Part shown: positions 11,242-26,200 of the stretch, piece after piece
Layout of the letters: each line of letters begins with the position of its first letter
Numbering within the stretch: the stretch's first letter is position 1
NCBI RefSeq assembly: GCF_046630445.1
Contig: NC_092338.1
Span: 339,535,001-339,599,000 of the forward strand
Origin: Rutidosis leptorrhynchoides
Taxonomy: Eukaryota; Streptophyta; Magnoliopsida; Asterales; Asteraceae
DNA length: 64,000 nucleotides
Reading direction: 5' to 3'
Position numbers and translations under genes: made by a program
The notes under the pieces: generated by a model
Databases searched by the model: none
What the model saw: the letters and a program-made list of their open reading frames with translations, nothing else
Told to the model about the DNA's origin: nothing

Positions 11242-12799
11242 TCATAGCGAACCAGGTCTTGCATTAGTGTGTCTAACTAGTAGTTGTTAGGATGCATTAA
11301 TGAGTCTGGACTTCGACCTAGTAGTTGTTAGGTTATGTTAATGAGTCTAGACTTGAACCTGGTCTGCATGTTAAAAGTGTTTGCTTACCACCATTTGTCA
11401 AAAAAATATCTACTTGTCATTTTCAGTCTCGACGCGTCTTATTGCAATTATTGCATAGACGGTGTACAGACAAATTCACACCCCATCACATTAAGTCTTG
11501 TCTGACACGTTTCCTTAATTCCCTCCGTAATCTACGGGATCTCCTGTACTATGTATAGGTATTCTATGTAATTAGAATATCATCCGATATCCGAAAATCA
11601 TTTCATATCGAAAACCCTTTATCTAATCGTACGAAATGGAACTCACCACTAGTTCTAGTCCTTCGGATTCCGATATGGAGTTTCACCTAAGCTCCGAAAG
11701 CAGTGTCACCAGAATGAATCACCCAGTCATCCATCCCCAATTCATCTGATGGGTTCGTAGTCGACTTAACTAATGGAGACACGAAGAAGGTGATCCTTTT
11801 CATCAACCGAATTCACCTCTCGGCGAAGAACCTGAAGCACTTACCGGTGAACCTGTCTGAAACACCATTTTCTCTCTCATTTCCCGAGTATCTTGTCACG
11901 ATCATATACTATACCAAATTCTAAATCTTATTTATCCGCTCGTCCGAACTGACAGTCACCCCGGTGTAATAGAAGAAGTAAACGAGCTTCGCGCTCGAGT
12001 AGTAGCTTTGGAGAATATGGTGCAAAACTTACCAGCTTCAGCAACATCACCGGCACCAACAGTACCACCAGTATCAACAGCTGTACCATCAACAACACAA
12101 GCCTCAACATCTCATTCTGTATCTCGAGCATAATCATCGTTCTACGTATCGTTCTATCTACTTTATCTTCGTTCTACATATCGTTCTACATCGATTATCT
12201 TCGCTCGACATGGTGATTATGTAATATCTAAAGTTTTAGAGATTATGTAATCTAGTACTAACGATAAATCAAATGAGTTTAATATCTTATTGACTCATTA
12301 AATCCATGATTACATCAGAAGAAAATATATATGTATGGATATTTTCATAAAGATTGTAATTAAAAGTTCTTTCGTACAAACTGTTAATGGTGAAAATATT
12401 TTAACGAGTAGGTAATACCCGAGGAGTATTTGGGTTTCACATTAATAAGTTACACTGTACATTCTTCAAATTCGATTCAACAGTCATTTACTATCCTACT
12501 TACATCCACAAAGATACGAATCCGATCACCGCAGAATAATCATTTTCATTCAATTTCATATTTGAATTTTGACCTATCAGAATACAACAAGTGGCATAAT
12601 GAAGAAAACATTAGACAAATAAAATTTGTTAGAAACAAACAAATTAATTATAAAGAATTTTGTTAAGAATCCACGCTAACTGTTCCTAGCTAACTGGTTA
12701 CATTTTATTTATCGCAATTTAATTATCGCAATTTATATTCTCGCAATTTTATTTACCGTCATTTAAATACTGTTATTTATTTTACGTACTTTACATATC

Positions 12800-13062
12800 G
12801 TCGGATAAATCAGGACACATGTACACAATACGTCGGATTAATTCTGAGACAATAAGTTGTACACGGGTCATGATACGTATTTATTAATTCGAATATTTGG
12901 TACATCTTAACACAATAATTATACAATATGTTTTGATAAATCCTAAGACAATACGTACATAATACGTTTTAGTTAATTCTAAGACAATACGTCTACAATA
13001 CGTCTCTGGGTTGATGCAAAGACAATACGTATACAATACGTCGTGGGATAATTCTAAGATTA
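12800..13062. repeat. Degenerate tandem array with ACAATACGT core
   Basis: The phrase (G)ACAATACGT with a variable A/T-rich spacer recurs about six to eight times, at roughly 50-65 bp spacing. Confidence 0.55.
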
Positions 13063-15091
13063 TATATATATATATATATAAATCGATTATTGGACTATCA
13101 ACATTGAACAATTAAAAATGAATTTAAAATATTAATTATAACATATGAAACTAAACCATTCTTCAAGTTTGCCACTTGATTTCATCTTAAACCTCATTTG
13201 AATCTTGACGATTCCAATCCATGTTCAAATCTTTCATGATTCTTGAAAACACCTCGATCGAGAGGATGAACCAGGCACACCTCATCTACAAAAGAAAAGA
13301 TTGATGCATATAGTTATGCATCTGAAAAACTCTCAGAAACTGAGTAAACGTTTAACACGTAGCTGTGCTAATTCCTTTAGTGTTACTATTACCCAAAATA
13401 ATTTGGTAATCTCTTTCAAAGTAGAAAATTTTGTCACAGCTCCAGCAAGTCAACTCTGACTTTTCATCCGAAACAACCTTATTATAACCTTGATATATAT
13501 GCGTACTCTTTATTGTTACCGGTGAACCTTTTATATTCCACCATATTACCATCAACGTTTAATCATTTAAAAACACAATTCTCCTGAAACCACCTCGGTT
13601 TAATAACCGATGACCCAAATCCGTTAACTTTGAAAATGCTGACGAAGTAGCATGTTGTAGATGGTCTTAATGGCCAAAAGTTGATGATAAAGAATGAAGT
13701 GTTAGGAACGCTCGATAGAAAATTTGGTACTGAAAATCGGATTGAGCACACCATGAAGGAGTCTGTAGACAAATCACTAGGATTAAACCTGTACTTAACG
13801 AATCCAGACGATTCAGTATCTGACGAAATCTCTAGCTCCTTAATTAGTCTAAATCCTTGCGAACGAATTTCTTCATCATCTTCTGATCTTAAATATTTTT
13901 AAATTCTAAGATATCATCGTATCTTTAGTTATAAATATCTTAGATATTTCTGAAGATACCTTCATAAATATATTTATTCGAAATTATCTATCTCTTCGTG
14001 CTATTCGTGTTACGTCATAAAGGAAACTATTTCAGTTTCTAAATTTCTTTAAAATTCGAGTTTGAATTATGAATGATTTCCTAGAGAAGTGTTGGGAATT
14101 GAAGCATGAGTTAGTATAATATAATGGCGCTTGGCCAACGTGATTATATTACAGTAAGTCATGCTGAGTTTCTAATGGAACGTGATGATTCACAGATCAT
14201 AACGTCATCATGTGCCATGTTACAGAACTCTGTCATTCTGCTTAACTTCTGAACATATCAAGAAAGCATATTCTTGATAGTTCTATCCTCAGTGATTTTG
14301 ATAAATTAGAAAATCAAATTGTGCTATCATGTTCCTTCCTGCTTAGAACATTATAATCATTCGAAACTCCATACCTACGAATTCCGGACCATTATTCGCT
14401 TGACTCGCGGACGGGAAGAGAAAATGAAAGCATGAAGCTCCTAAATATAATGGAGAATATAAAGCCCGATAACAACCCCGAAACTACAAACCGTGTATAT
14501 CAATGCGTATAGCAATATAAAGACACGGGAGAATGAAAAACACGTTTAACCCCAAAGTAATGGTAGAAGAAGGTAGCTTCCTCCGGTGGTAGATGAAAAA
14601 GAAGAATGATAGATATAAAAGTAAAGAGTATATCAAGAATCAGAACTGGATGGAGCATATTGAAAAATGCTTTAAGGTATGAATTGAGGGAGAGAGAATA
14701 GAAGGTGTGAGTTGTAAAGAAACGACGGGAGTGGATTTATAGAAAGATATCCGACAGAGCAATCAAAACAGATGATCGCATGTAAAGTGGATCCTAATTT
14801 CCTTAATCACCGAACAACCAAATCTTATTACGAAGATTTTCTTTAAATCCCATGAATTCCAAAAATCAATCATAACTACATCATCGGTTAAAACGAATCT
14901 ACTTTTAGTCAATTCATTCTTTTGCGAAAGCTTCACTTATACTCTTCACGTAATCAAATTGTTTTATCAATATTACTGAATGATGATAAAACTCTATTCA
15001 TCAACTCATATTTGTCATGAAAACATTTTTATTGTTAGCCATGACGACCTCGATCAAATTTCGGGACGAAATTTCTTTAACGGGTAGGTAC

Positions 15092-17384
15092 TGTCACGAC
15101 CCGGAAAATTTCGACTAATTTTAAACCAAACTCTCGATAAGATTTAGTATTCTTGACACAATAAGCAAAGTCTGTAAGGTTGAGTCTCAAAAAGTTTGAA
15201 CTGTTTCCTATATTCAATTGACCTTCGACTATTCTCGACGATTCATGAATAACTATTTGTAAATAGATACATATATATATGTGTGTGTATATAAATACTA
15301 CTTGAAAATATATAAAATAATATTTTTTTAAAAATATATAATATATTTATGTGATAAAACTTGTTATTTAAAACTGATTATATATATAGAGAGAGAGTAA
15401 ATGGAAAATGAATGATTACGAGCTTAATTGGCAAATGTCGGTAACACTCGGTTGATGTTTTGTTAGTTTTAATATAGATATTGTACGTGTTCATGAAGGA
15501 TTGAAATAAAAGTTGAACGGTAAATCGATTACGAGGATTTTAGATTTGTTAAAAATATTTTTACCTTTTAAAGTTTAAATATTAGTACTCCGTACATATA
15601 AATTGGAACATAAAATAAATAATTATTGAACCTTTTTGATCAGGTTTCAAACAGGTAATGAGTGAAATAATTAAATATAATTAATATAAAAAAATTGGGA
15701 TTTTTAGGAACACTTTTTATTCCGTAACTGTTTAGCAATGGACATAATATATTATCCGGGAAAAATGTCGGTAGCATACACCCAAATTAATTTCACGAGA
15801 ATTAAATAAAAACACTATGCTACTGTTTGCTTTTGGACCTTTTCTTCTTCCTACTAAAACAACTTCATATATATACATATATATACAACTACTTCTGTAT
15901 CCTATTCGACTCACACTACAACCCATCTCAAACACCAATGTTGATACCGTAATCCTACTTCATTTCTTTGATCAAAAACTATCATATTTTTATATATATT
16001 CTGTTTCGTATAACCACCAAACTCACAACCATGTCACCTTTTACACCTCTACTTGTTTTTCTTGTTCAATTAAACTCATAAACCGATCACCACCGATCAC
16101 TGTCTTAATTGATCATCCAAACCACCACTCTTGCTAAATCGATACCTGCTTGATATGATTTTTTGTTTCAGTCCAAAGAAACAACCCATAACAAACCCTC
16201 ACTGCTATTCTTTCGCTACTGTGAAATATTCAAGTTTAATGCTACATGTTTCTTTTTGTTAACAACCACTACTGTTGCGGCACGTTCCTTTCTGTTCCTG
16301 ATTCTACTTCAACCGAATAACCACCATTCTCGGCCTATTACTTCTGTTTTCTGTTCCCAATTTGGTAAACCCTGAATAACCACCATAAACCGCCACCTCC
16401 CTTTCTTCTCTTTCTCTCTCTCTCTCTCTCTCTTAATTCTTCTCTCTCTCTCTCTCTTATTTTTTTTCTATTTTTCGGGTCACATCGACTACACACCCTT
16501 TCATCTACTAACACCTACAATACGTTGCTACTCTTTTTCTATCTCTCATTCTGTTTTTTGTTACAACCAAGAGCCACGACCACCACACCACCGGCTTCAT
16601 TCTCCGCCAACACCACTTCATCCCCGGAACATAATCACCACCTTCTTTAATGAAACCCACGAAAACAATGCTGCTGCAGCTTTACGTGTTTAATATAATG
16701 GTGAACGACATCTTAATAAATAATGATGATGAATGATCATATAATAGTGATGAGCCATCAAAATTGATCAAGTAAATTAATATTCTATTAACCCACTAGT
16801 AAGTGGTAGGGTTGCTATGCTGAATTCTTATCAATCGAACTGTGCAAGTTACAAAGATAATGTACTTGGGCTGTGATTTTATTTAAAGTATTGGGTTGTG
16901 ATTTAAAATCTTGGACCGTGCACTAGATATCTAATTGGGCCGATTACTTCTAGCAAATTTAACTTGGGCCTATTTTTAGTAATGGGGATGTATTGTTGGG
17001 ACGGGCCAATAGTAAACGAGTAAGATCCTCGTGTTGGAAATGGTACCTATTAAAATTCCATTACCGATTACTGCTATTCGAATTTCTGGTGACATGAGTA
17101 GATGATTTCATGGGAACGATGATTATGATGGATGGGTTTTATGAAGATAATGTTGATGGTGTTACTAAGAAAATGCTAAACTCTTAGTATAGGTTAAATA
17201 CTTTAACTTGCGAAGTATTACAAGAATGTATCGAGTGGTTCCATGGTTCAGTGGGAGTTTGTTATTTGAAGGGTCGTGGGTTCGAACCATGCCTGTGACA
17301 AACTTATTTTTTTTTAGGTATAACTATTTTCATATAAGTATTATTATTATTATTATTACTATTATTATTATTATTATTATTATG

Positions 17385-17422
<38 letters not shown>

Positions 17423-17735
17423 AAGTATTATTATAATTATTATTAATTATTATTATTATTACTAAAATGGGTATATCTATAAAAGTTATTATTTATTATC
17501 ATTATTAGACTATTAGATACGATTAGGAATATTATTAGTATTATTAGTTATGAACACTAAAAATTTCTATTTAAAAATGATAATTATTATTAAACTTACC
17601 ATTACTATTGAAAATGCTATTTTTGCTAAAACTATTATTTTTACTTTATCATTATTTTTTACAAAAATTACTATTACCAGTATTATTATTATCCTTAAAT
17701 TAGTATTACTACAATTGATAATTTCACAAAACAAA

Positions 17736-17830
<95 letters not shown>

Positions 17831-18747
17831 TATATTTACTAAAGAAAGTATACTAATACTACATAAAATTTCATTTTAACTAGTAACATTAATTAATTAT
17901 CAAATAAGTATCATAATGTAAAGTAAGTATAAATAGAATTATATATATATAAGAACATTAATCTTAATACATAAAATAATAGATATACACTTGTTCGATT
18001 ACGATTATATATTTTAATATATATACAAATGATATAGGTTCGTGAATCTGAGACCAACCCTACACTTGTTCAATGTCGTTCTATGTATTTTTACTACAAA
18101 ATACAGTATGGTGAGTTTCATTTGCTCCCTTTTTAATTGCTTTTGCAATATTTATTTTTGGGCTGAGAATACATGTGCTGCTTTTATAAATGCTTTACGA
18201 AATAGACACAAGTACTTAAAATACATTCTACGTTGAGTTGTACCACTGGCATACTTCCCTGTAGCTTGGTAACTACTATTTACATGGGGTATTGTAAACG
18301 CGAATCCTGTTGATAGATCTATCGGGCCTGACAACCCCAACCGGACTGGACGACCAGTATTCAACGGTTGCACAGTACTTCGTTTTGTAGGCTACACTTG
18401 GTACAGTGTAGTGAGATTTCATAATAAAGGGAATATGCGACGTTGATTAATAGTTAAGTATGGTTACCAAGTGCTCAACCACTTAGAATGCTTTACATAC
18501 ACTTGCGAGTGTATTATGTTTATAAACAGAAATCTTGTGGTCTATTAACATATTGAAATGATTGTTATGATAAACCTATGAACTCACCAACCTTTTGGTT
18601 GACACTTTAAAGCATGTTTATTCTCAGGTACGAATTAAGTCTTCCGCTGTGCATTTGCTCAATTTAAGGACATTACTTAGAGTCGATCATCGCAATGGGA
18701 CCAAATGTTGATGACTCCGTCCAGGAGGATTAGGACGGGTTACTACA
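15092..18747 (+). repeat. 3' LTR of retrotransposon 1
   Basis: About 3656 bp, nearly the same as the 5' LTR apart from scattered substitutions and a much longer (TA)n run (17739-17826). Confidence 0.9.
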
Positions 18748-18799
18748 TTTTGATAGGACTAATCATCTTTAAAGCAAACTAATCGTACTAATTGCACAA

Positions 18800-18915
18800 T
18801 CTAAGCGAAAGTGTAGTACTGTTGATATTGACAAATCAACTTTTAAGCGAAAGTGTCGTACAATTGATATTGACAACTCAACTTTTAAACTAAATTGTCA
18901 TACAATTCATAATGA
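18800..18915. repeat. Second block of the 42-bp minisatellite
   Basis: About three copies of the unit found at 6004-6232 (AAGCGAAAGTGT..GTACAATTGATATTGACAA phrase). Both blocks flank the insertion site of retrotransposon 1, so they belong to the MULE. Confidence 0.8.
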
Positions 18916-18964
18916 CAGCACAACTTTGGGACGAACTTAAACAAATTTTAAACCTAAAGATATG

Positions 18965-18974
18965 TATATAAATA
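18965..18974 (+). promoter_or_regulatory. TATA box upstream of the PB1-like gene
   Basis: TATATAAATA lies 49-58 bp upstream of the ATG at 19023, in a plausible core-promoter position. Confidence 0.45.
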
Positions 18975-19022
18975 CGGTTTTTCTATAATATTTGTCCCCA
19001 GTTTCTTTCACTAACGCAAAGC

Positions 19023-19489
19023 ATGGTTTACGAGCACGTGTTTAGATATCCCGGGGAACCAAACTATTATGAACACGACTATCGTAAGTTAACGTACTTA
19101 AATTTTTGGTAATATGTATGTTTTGTCTACCGTTTATTATATATATTTTGTAAAATGTAATTGTAGGTGAGAATCCTGAATATTTCTCAATCAAACTTCA
19201 CCACTATGGAACATTCACGCAATCCCCTACCAGGACTTTTAAAGACAGAGTGGTTACCTACGTGGAAAAGTTGAAGATGGAAACCTTTTGTATGAGTCAA
19301 CTAAATAAGATATATGAAGGTTTAGGATATGATGAGAATTCGACTAGATTTTTTTATTTTAAGAATCCAAAAAAGGACTTAACTGTTGGTCTAAAACCCA
19401 TAGTGGACGAGATCGATGGAACCCTAGAAATTATTTTACTAATTGAAGAAAATGTTAGACAAATTGAGGTTTATGTCTCTCGCACTCAA
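19023..19489 (+). CDS. PB1-like-domain protein of MULE origin, split by an LTR element
   Basis: Exon 1 (19023-19083) encodes MVYEHVFRYPGEPNYYEHDY. A GT..AG intron of 83 bp follows, then exon 2 from 19167. Exon 2 reads FSIKLHHYGTF, then YVEKLKMETFCMSQLNKIYE, GLGYDEN, FFYFKNPKKDLTVGLKPIV and an IEVYV strand. This is the pattern of the PB1-like domain that begins many plant Mutator transposase-like proteins (a 'hhGG.h' strand, D.....S..EL...LGY, Y(Y/F)......L..GL..L, V.hYV). The MULE transposase core does not follow. Retrotransposon 2 has inserted directly in this exon (TSD CTCAA). Beyond it, at 31365, the frame stays open for some 17 codons to a stop at 31413-31415, so the unsplit product was short (about 155-160 aa). 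Confidence 0.6.
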
Positions 19490-21697
19490 TGTAGTGACCC
19501 AGAAATTTCCGACCAAATTTAAACTTTAATCTTTATACTATTTCGACACGATAAGCAAAGTCTGTAATGTTGAGTCTTAAAAAGCTTGAACTGTTTCATA
19601 TATTCAATTGACCTTTGACTGTGGCTGACGATTCACGAATAATTGTTTGTAAACAAATATATAAGTGTATATATATAAATATAAATATAAATATATATAT
19701 AATATTATGAAATAATAAAATACACTTTAATCAATTTAATTTAAATATAAATAAAATACAGAATAATTAAGTTGCTATTAGAAATGAATATATATATATA
19801 TTTGAACTCTAAACATAAGTGATATTATACATTGTAAACTATAAATATTAAATATCCAATACAAGTTATTGTATAACTTATATAATTAATAAATATGATT
19901 AAATTATAGAATGGTAATACATTAAACTTTATATAACTGTTATATTAATATTAACATCTTTACTTTCATTATTATTACTAATATTAATAATAGTATTGAT
20001 ATTTGTATTACTAACATTATTATTTATAAATATGAAATACATATATATAATGAGAAGTTGAATAAAAATAACTTGTCATATCCTTTATGTTACTTGTATT
20101 ATCATGATATATTATTTTTACCTTAAACATTAAAAATCATTATTTGGTTATCCTTAACAATATGATCATTTTTAGTTTATAGTTACTATTATAATTATTA
20201 TTATTATTAATATGAGTGTTATTAATATTACTATCATTATTATAATTTCTATTATTATTATTAGTATCATGCTGATTAATAATATTATTAATATGCCTAT
20301 TATTATAATTATTAGTATTTTTGTTAATTCTAATAATATTAATAATATAATTAATATTTAATAGCTATCACTATTAATATTTAAATTTATAAAGTCAGTT
20401 GAAGAATCAAATATGTATCACATTGATATCGTATAGTTATTGATTTATTCTGTCTCTAAAGGTTCCAGCTATGTATAAATCAAACACAAGCAACCAACAT
20501 TTGTTCTAAGTCCCTTTCTCCTTTATTTTTTTTATATTATTTGGTGTACCTGATGTACAAATCTGTTGAATAAATTGCTATATGATAATTGATATATTGG
20601 TGTTAAAACCGAATCACTTCAACTCCTTTTCATTTTCTCCATCAAAAATCAATTAAAACTGCCTCAACAAAATTAAATTACCAAAAGAATTGAAGTACAC
20701 CCAGACTTTTTACTCTGTTCGTGCTTCGTTCAATCAACATCTCTATCTTCAATTCAACTTCAAAAAGTAAAAATGCAGATATATCGGGAATCCTTCATTT
20801 AAACTCTCTGCAAATTATTAGGGTCTAATTTTATCTATCGATCTCTAATTTCAAAGTCAAAGATTATTTCCAAAAAGTCAACCGAATTGTTCATGGTAAA
20901 ATTCGAACTTGTCTTTATGTTTTAAGTTTATTTGATGATCCAGAAAGTTTCCAAGGATCATCTAAAACATATTTCATGTAGGAATGATTAGCTAAAACAA
21001 TCTTAAATTCATAATCAAAATTTGAGTTTATAGTGTTCTTGGTTCAAAATACAAAAACTAGAACTCGAATTAATTTGCAAAAAGTAATAATGTAGTGTTG
21101 TTAGGAATCTCGTACTCAAGCTATATGCAAAGTTTCAAATCTCAATTCTAAATATCGAGTACGAATTTGCAAGTCAAAGTTTTTTTTTAAAAAAGTCAAA
21201 GATAGTGTTCTTCGCGAAAATTGAACTCGTTTTGATATTTCTTGTTAAATTGATGATTCGGGAAGTTTATATAAACAATTTAGAACTTAGTTCATGTAGA
21301 AATATTTATCCAAAACGTACTCGATAACGAAAACATTTTTTTTTTGTTAGAAGCTGCGACAGCAGCCTTTTTTTTTCTATGTTATATATATATATTTTTT
21401 ATTATCCAGTTGATCACTTATAGTTGTTGTTGTATCGGGTATCAAATTCTAAAATCAGTTTCGCAAGTGTTATTAAGATGAAAACGATTTGGGTTGTGTG
21501 ATTTGAGGGGAGAAGAAGGAGTCAAGAAGATTACGGGTTATATTTAAATTGGGTGTATTATAAGTCAGAAAAAATAAAAACGGAGCAATGGTTAAGTGTT
21601 GGGGTGGATGGGCGAGAGGTCTCGGGTTCGATCCCTACTTGGTGCAATTTCTTTTTAAAAAGGGTTTCTAAGGTAGTTCATAACTTTAAAATCATTG

Positions 21698-21762
<65 letters not shown>

Positions 21763-22060
21763 AGTATTAGTATTAATATTATGATTATTATTGATATTTT
21801 CATCTTTATTATAATTATCATTATAATTATAATTAAAAACATCATTTTATTTAGAATTATCATTATTACTAAAATTAACACTTTTATAAAAACTATCATT
21901 ATTTTATTACTATCATGATTTTTATCATTTTTATTATTTATTATTACTATTTTTATCATTAATATTGTTATTATTATTACAACCGATATTATTATTATAT
22001 ATAACAAACTATTGATTTTGATATAATAATAGTTATATATATATATATATACATTAATTA

Positions 22061-22134
<74 letters not shown>

Positions 22135-22174
22135 AAACATAGGTAACATATAATTTAAGATATAAGATATAAAT

Positions 22175-22239
<65 letters not shown>

Positions 22240-23256
22240 TTACATAAAGATTTAGTATAAATTTTATATAACTACAATATTAATATATAAATATTATATA
22301 ATTAATAGGATTATTTGATTCTATGTGTTAATATATACATAAATGATATAGGTTCGTGAATCCGAGGCCAACCCTATACTTGTTCAATGTCGTTATATGT
22401 ATTTTTACTACAAAATACAGTATGGTGAGTTTCATTTACTCCCTTTTTACTTATTACATTTTTGGGCTGAGAATACATGCGCTGTTTTTATAACTGTTTT
22501 ACGAAATAGACACAAGTAATCGAAATTTCGTTCTATCGTTGAATGATCGAAACTGAATATGCCCCTTTTTATTAAGTCTGGTAATCCAAGAATTAGGGAA
22601 CAGACACCCTAATTGACGCGAACTCTAAAGATAGATCTATCGGGCCCAACAAGCCCCATCCAAAGTACCGGATGCTTTAGTACTTCGAAATTTATATCAT
22701 GTCCAAAGGAGGATCCCGGAATGATGGGGATATTCTTATATGCATATTGTGAATGTCGGTTACCAGGTGTTCAATCCATATGAATGATATTTTGTCTCTA
22801 TGCATGGGACGTATGTTTATGAGAAATGGAAATATGAAATCTTGTGGTCTATTAAAATTATGAAATGATTATTTATGTTAAACTAATGAACTCACCAACC
22901 TTTTGGTTGACACTTGAAAGCATGTTTATTCTCAGGTACGAAAGAAATCTTCCGCTGTGCATTTGCTCATTTTAGAAACATTACGTGGAGTCATTCATGG
23001 CATATTTCAAAAGACGTTGCATTCGAGTCGTCGAGTTCATCAAGATTATTATTAAGTCAATTATAGTTGGATATATTCTGAAATGGTATGCATGCCGTCA
23101 ATTTTTGTTGTAAAGAAAGATTGTCTTTTAAAATTGAATGCAATGTTTGTAAAATGTATCATATAGAGGTCAAATACCTCGTGATGTAATCAACTGTTGT
23201 GAATCATTTATAATCGATATGGACTTCGTCCGGATGGATTAGGACGGGTCATCACA
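19490..23256 (+). repeat. 5' LTR of retrotransposon 2
   Basis: About 3767 bp, TG..CA. It is very AT-rich, with degenerate ATT repeats (19960-20390 and 21700-22010) and (TA)n runs (22069-22129, 22181-22238). Conserved blocks at 22340-22540 and 22880-22960 match retrotransposon 1 and the solo LTR. Confidence 0.9.
21589..21635 (+). promoter_or_regulatory. tRNA-like A and B boxes inside the LTR of retrotransposon 2
   Basis: TGGTTAAGTGT (21589-21599) is one base off the A-box consensus and GGTTCGATCCC (21625-21635) is a near-perfect B box. They are 36 bp apart, start to start. The 3' LTR has them at 29671-29681 and 29707-29717. As in retrotransposon 1, a TTA microsatellite follows about 65-100 bp later, although the sequence between the boxes differs from that element. 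Confidence 0.55.
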
Positions 23257-26200
23257 GCTGGTATCAGAGCGGTGGTCGTAGCGAACCAGGTCTTGCATTA
23301 GTGTGTCTAACTAGTAGTCGTTAGGATGCATTAGTGAGTCTGGACTTTGACCTGGTCTGCATGTCAAAAAGTATTGCTTATCATTTTGTGTCGAAAATTA
23401 TCTGCTTATCATTCTTAGTCTAGACACGTCTTGCTGCATTGATTGCATGAATAGTGTATAGACAAGATTCATATCTTAGCGTATCTGTTACTGTAAACCT
23501 TACCTGGCGTATCCCGTAAATTCCTCCGCAATCTACGAAACCTTTTGTTCTATATATATGGATATTCTATGTAATTAAGAATACCATCCGTTAGCCAGAA
23601 AATCATTTCATATTTAAAATTTCTTTATTCAATCGTACGAAAATGGAATTTGTCATTAGTTCAAGTCACTCGGATTCCGAAATGGAATCCCACTCAAGCT
23701 CCGAAAGCAGTGTGACCGGAATGGATCAACCAATCAGTCATCATCTATTCTGGATGAATTGGGGGTGGGTTCATAGCCTCCTCAATCATTGGAGACAAGA
23801 AGAAGGTGATCCTTTCCATCCGCCACATTGCCCTATTGGCGAAGAACCTGAAGCACTTATCGGTGAACCTGTTCGAAACACCATCTTTTCTCTCATTTCC
23901 AGAGTATCTCACCACGATTATATACTATACCAAATTCTAGATTATATTCATCCGCTAGTCCGAACCGAAAATCACCCCGGTGTAATAGAAGAAGTCAACG
24001 AGCTTCGCGCTCGGGTAGTGGCTTTAGAGAATATGGTGCGAAGGTTACAAACACCAGCAGCAGCACCAGCAGCATAACCAGTACCTCCGCCAATGTCAAC
24101 AGTACCATCACCACCACCAACATCAACATCCGCATCCCATACCTCAACATCTTAATCTATACCTCGAACATCAACGTCATACGCACCCTGGATACCAAGG
24201 AGTACCAACAACAACAACATCATCACACGTCTCAACCTCGCAATCTATACCTCAAGCATAATCATCGTTCTACGAATTGTTTTACGAATCGTTCTACATA
24301 AACTATCTTCATCCTTCATGGTGATTATGTAATCTCTAATATTTTAGAGATTATGTACTCTAGTTCTAGCCATAAATCTGATGAGTTTAATATCACATTG
24401 ACTCATTAAATCCATAATTACGTCTGAAGAAAATATATATGTATATATGTTTTCATAAAAATTGTAATTAAAATTTTTATTGTACAAACTGTTATTGGTG
24501 AAAATATTTTAACGGGTAGGTAATACCCGAGGAATATTTAGATTTCGCATTAATAAGTTACACTGTACATTCTTCGAATCTGATTCAACAGTCATTTACT
24601 ATCCTACTTGTAACCACAGCTATACGAATCCGTTCATCACAGAATAGCCATTTTCATTCAATTTCATATTTGGATTTTGACCTATCAGAATCCGACAAGT
24701 GGCATAATGAAGAAAACATTGGACAAAATAAATTTTGTTAGAAACAGACAAACTAACTATGAGAAATTTTGTTAAGAATCCACGCTAACTGTTCCTAGCT
24801 AATTGTTCCTAGCTAACTGATTACATTTTATTTGTCGCAATTTAATTATCGCAATTTATTTTATCGCAATTTAATTCTCGCAATTTTATTTATCGTCATT
24901 CAATTTCTGTTATTTATTTTACGCACTTTAAATATCGGGACACGTATACAAGGTTTTGACATATCATATCGACGCATCTATATATATTATTTGGAATAAC
25001 CATAGACACTCTATATGCAGTAATGATCGAGTTCTCTATACAGGGTTGAGGTTGATTCTACAATAATATATATAGTTTGAGTTGTGATCAAGTCTGAGAC
25101 GTATACGGGTCACGACACGTATTAATTAATTCGAATATTATATATTAAACTATATATGAATTATTGGACTGTCAACTGTGGACTATCGACTGTGGACTAA
25201 TAACATTGGACAATTAAAATGAATTAAAATATTGATTATAACATATGAAACTAAACAATTCTTCAAGTTGCCACTTGATTTCATCTTAAACCTCATTTGT
25301 ATCTTGACTATTACAATCTGCGTTCAAACCTTTCATGATTCTTGAAAACACCTCAATCGAGATGATGAACCAACCGCACTTCATCTACGGAAAGAAAGAT
25401 TTATGCATATAGTTATGCACCTGAAAACACTCGAAACCTGAGTAAACATTTAACACGTATCAGTGCTAGCTCCTTGGTCGTTGTTAGTACTGAAAATAAC
25501 TTTGTAATTCCTTTTCAAATTAGCCAATTTTGTCACAGCTCCAGCAAAACAACTTCGACTTTTTGTACGAAACAACCTTATTATAACGTTGATATATACG
25601 CGTGCTCTTTTATTGTTACCAGGGAACCTTTCATATTCCACCATATTACCATCAACGTTTAATCATCTAAAAACACAATTTTCCTGAAACCACCTCGGAT
25701 TAATAACCGATGATTCAGATATCATAGCATTAAATGCAGAGGAAACAGAAAAATGGTAGATGGTCTAAACGACCAAAAGTTTGATGATCAACGTTTGAAG
25801 TGTTAGGAACGCTCGATAGAAAATTGGGTATTGAAAAACAGATTGAGCTACCCATGAAGGAGACCAAGGACAAATACAAGGTCCAAACCCTATATTCAAA
25901 GGATTCAGGTAATTCTGGATCCGTTGAAATCTTTAGAGAATATCTTGCTCCGAAGTCATGTTAAAATCTTGCGGAAAATCTTTCTCCATCAACCATCGAA
26001 TTTAGAAATTTCAAAATATCATCATCAATATCTTCGATATTTCTGAGGATATTGTCATAAATATTCTCGTCCGAAATTATATACCTCCTCGTGCTTCCTG
26101 TGTATCATTATATTGGAAACATTCAATAGAAAATTTAGTACCGAAAAGCAGATTATGCGAAACTGGGAAGAAAGCCGTGGACAAATCACAAAGAATAAGT

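Larger units (their letters stand above)
11223..15091 (+). other. Interior of retrotransposon 1 with fossil gag-like segment
   Basis: Bases about 11638-12132 align, by eye, with the open 144-codon gag-like frame of retrotransposon 2 (23643-24077), including the start, the 'SSSPSDSD' type Ser/Asp stretch and the leucine-rich helix, but the frame is broken here. The rest of the interior is non-coding; a degenerate ACAATACGT-containing repeat lies at about 12800-13060. The interior ends with CGGGACGAAATTTCTTTAAC and a GGGTAGGTAC tract just before the 3' LTR. Confidence 0.65.
7634..18747 (+). mobile_element. LTR retrotransposon 1, non-autonomous with very large LTRs (LARD-like)
   Basis: Two direct LTRs (7634-11222 and 15092-18747) start TGTCACGACCCGGAAAATTT and end GGGTTACTACA. 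They are flanked by the perfect 5-bp duplication TTTTG (7629-7633, 18748-18752). A primer-binding site complementary to initiator Met-tRNA follows the 5' LTR. The 3.9-kb interior has only decayed gag-like sequence and no pol, so LTRs of about 3.6 kb dominate, as in large retrotransposon derivatives. The element is broken. Its two LTRs look alike by eye over most of their length, so the insertion is fairly young; it lies inside the MULE. Confidence 0.9.
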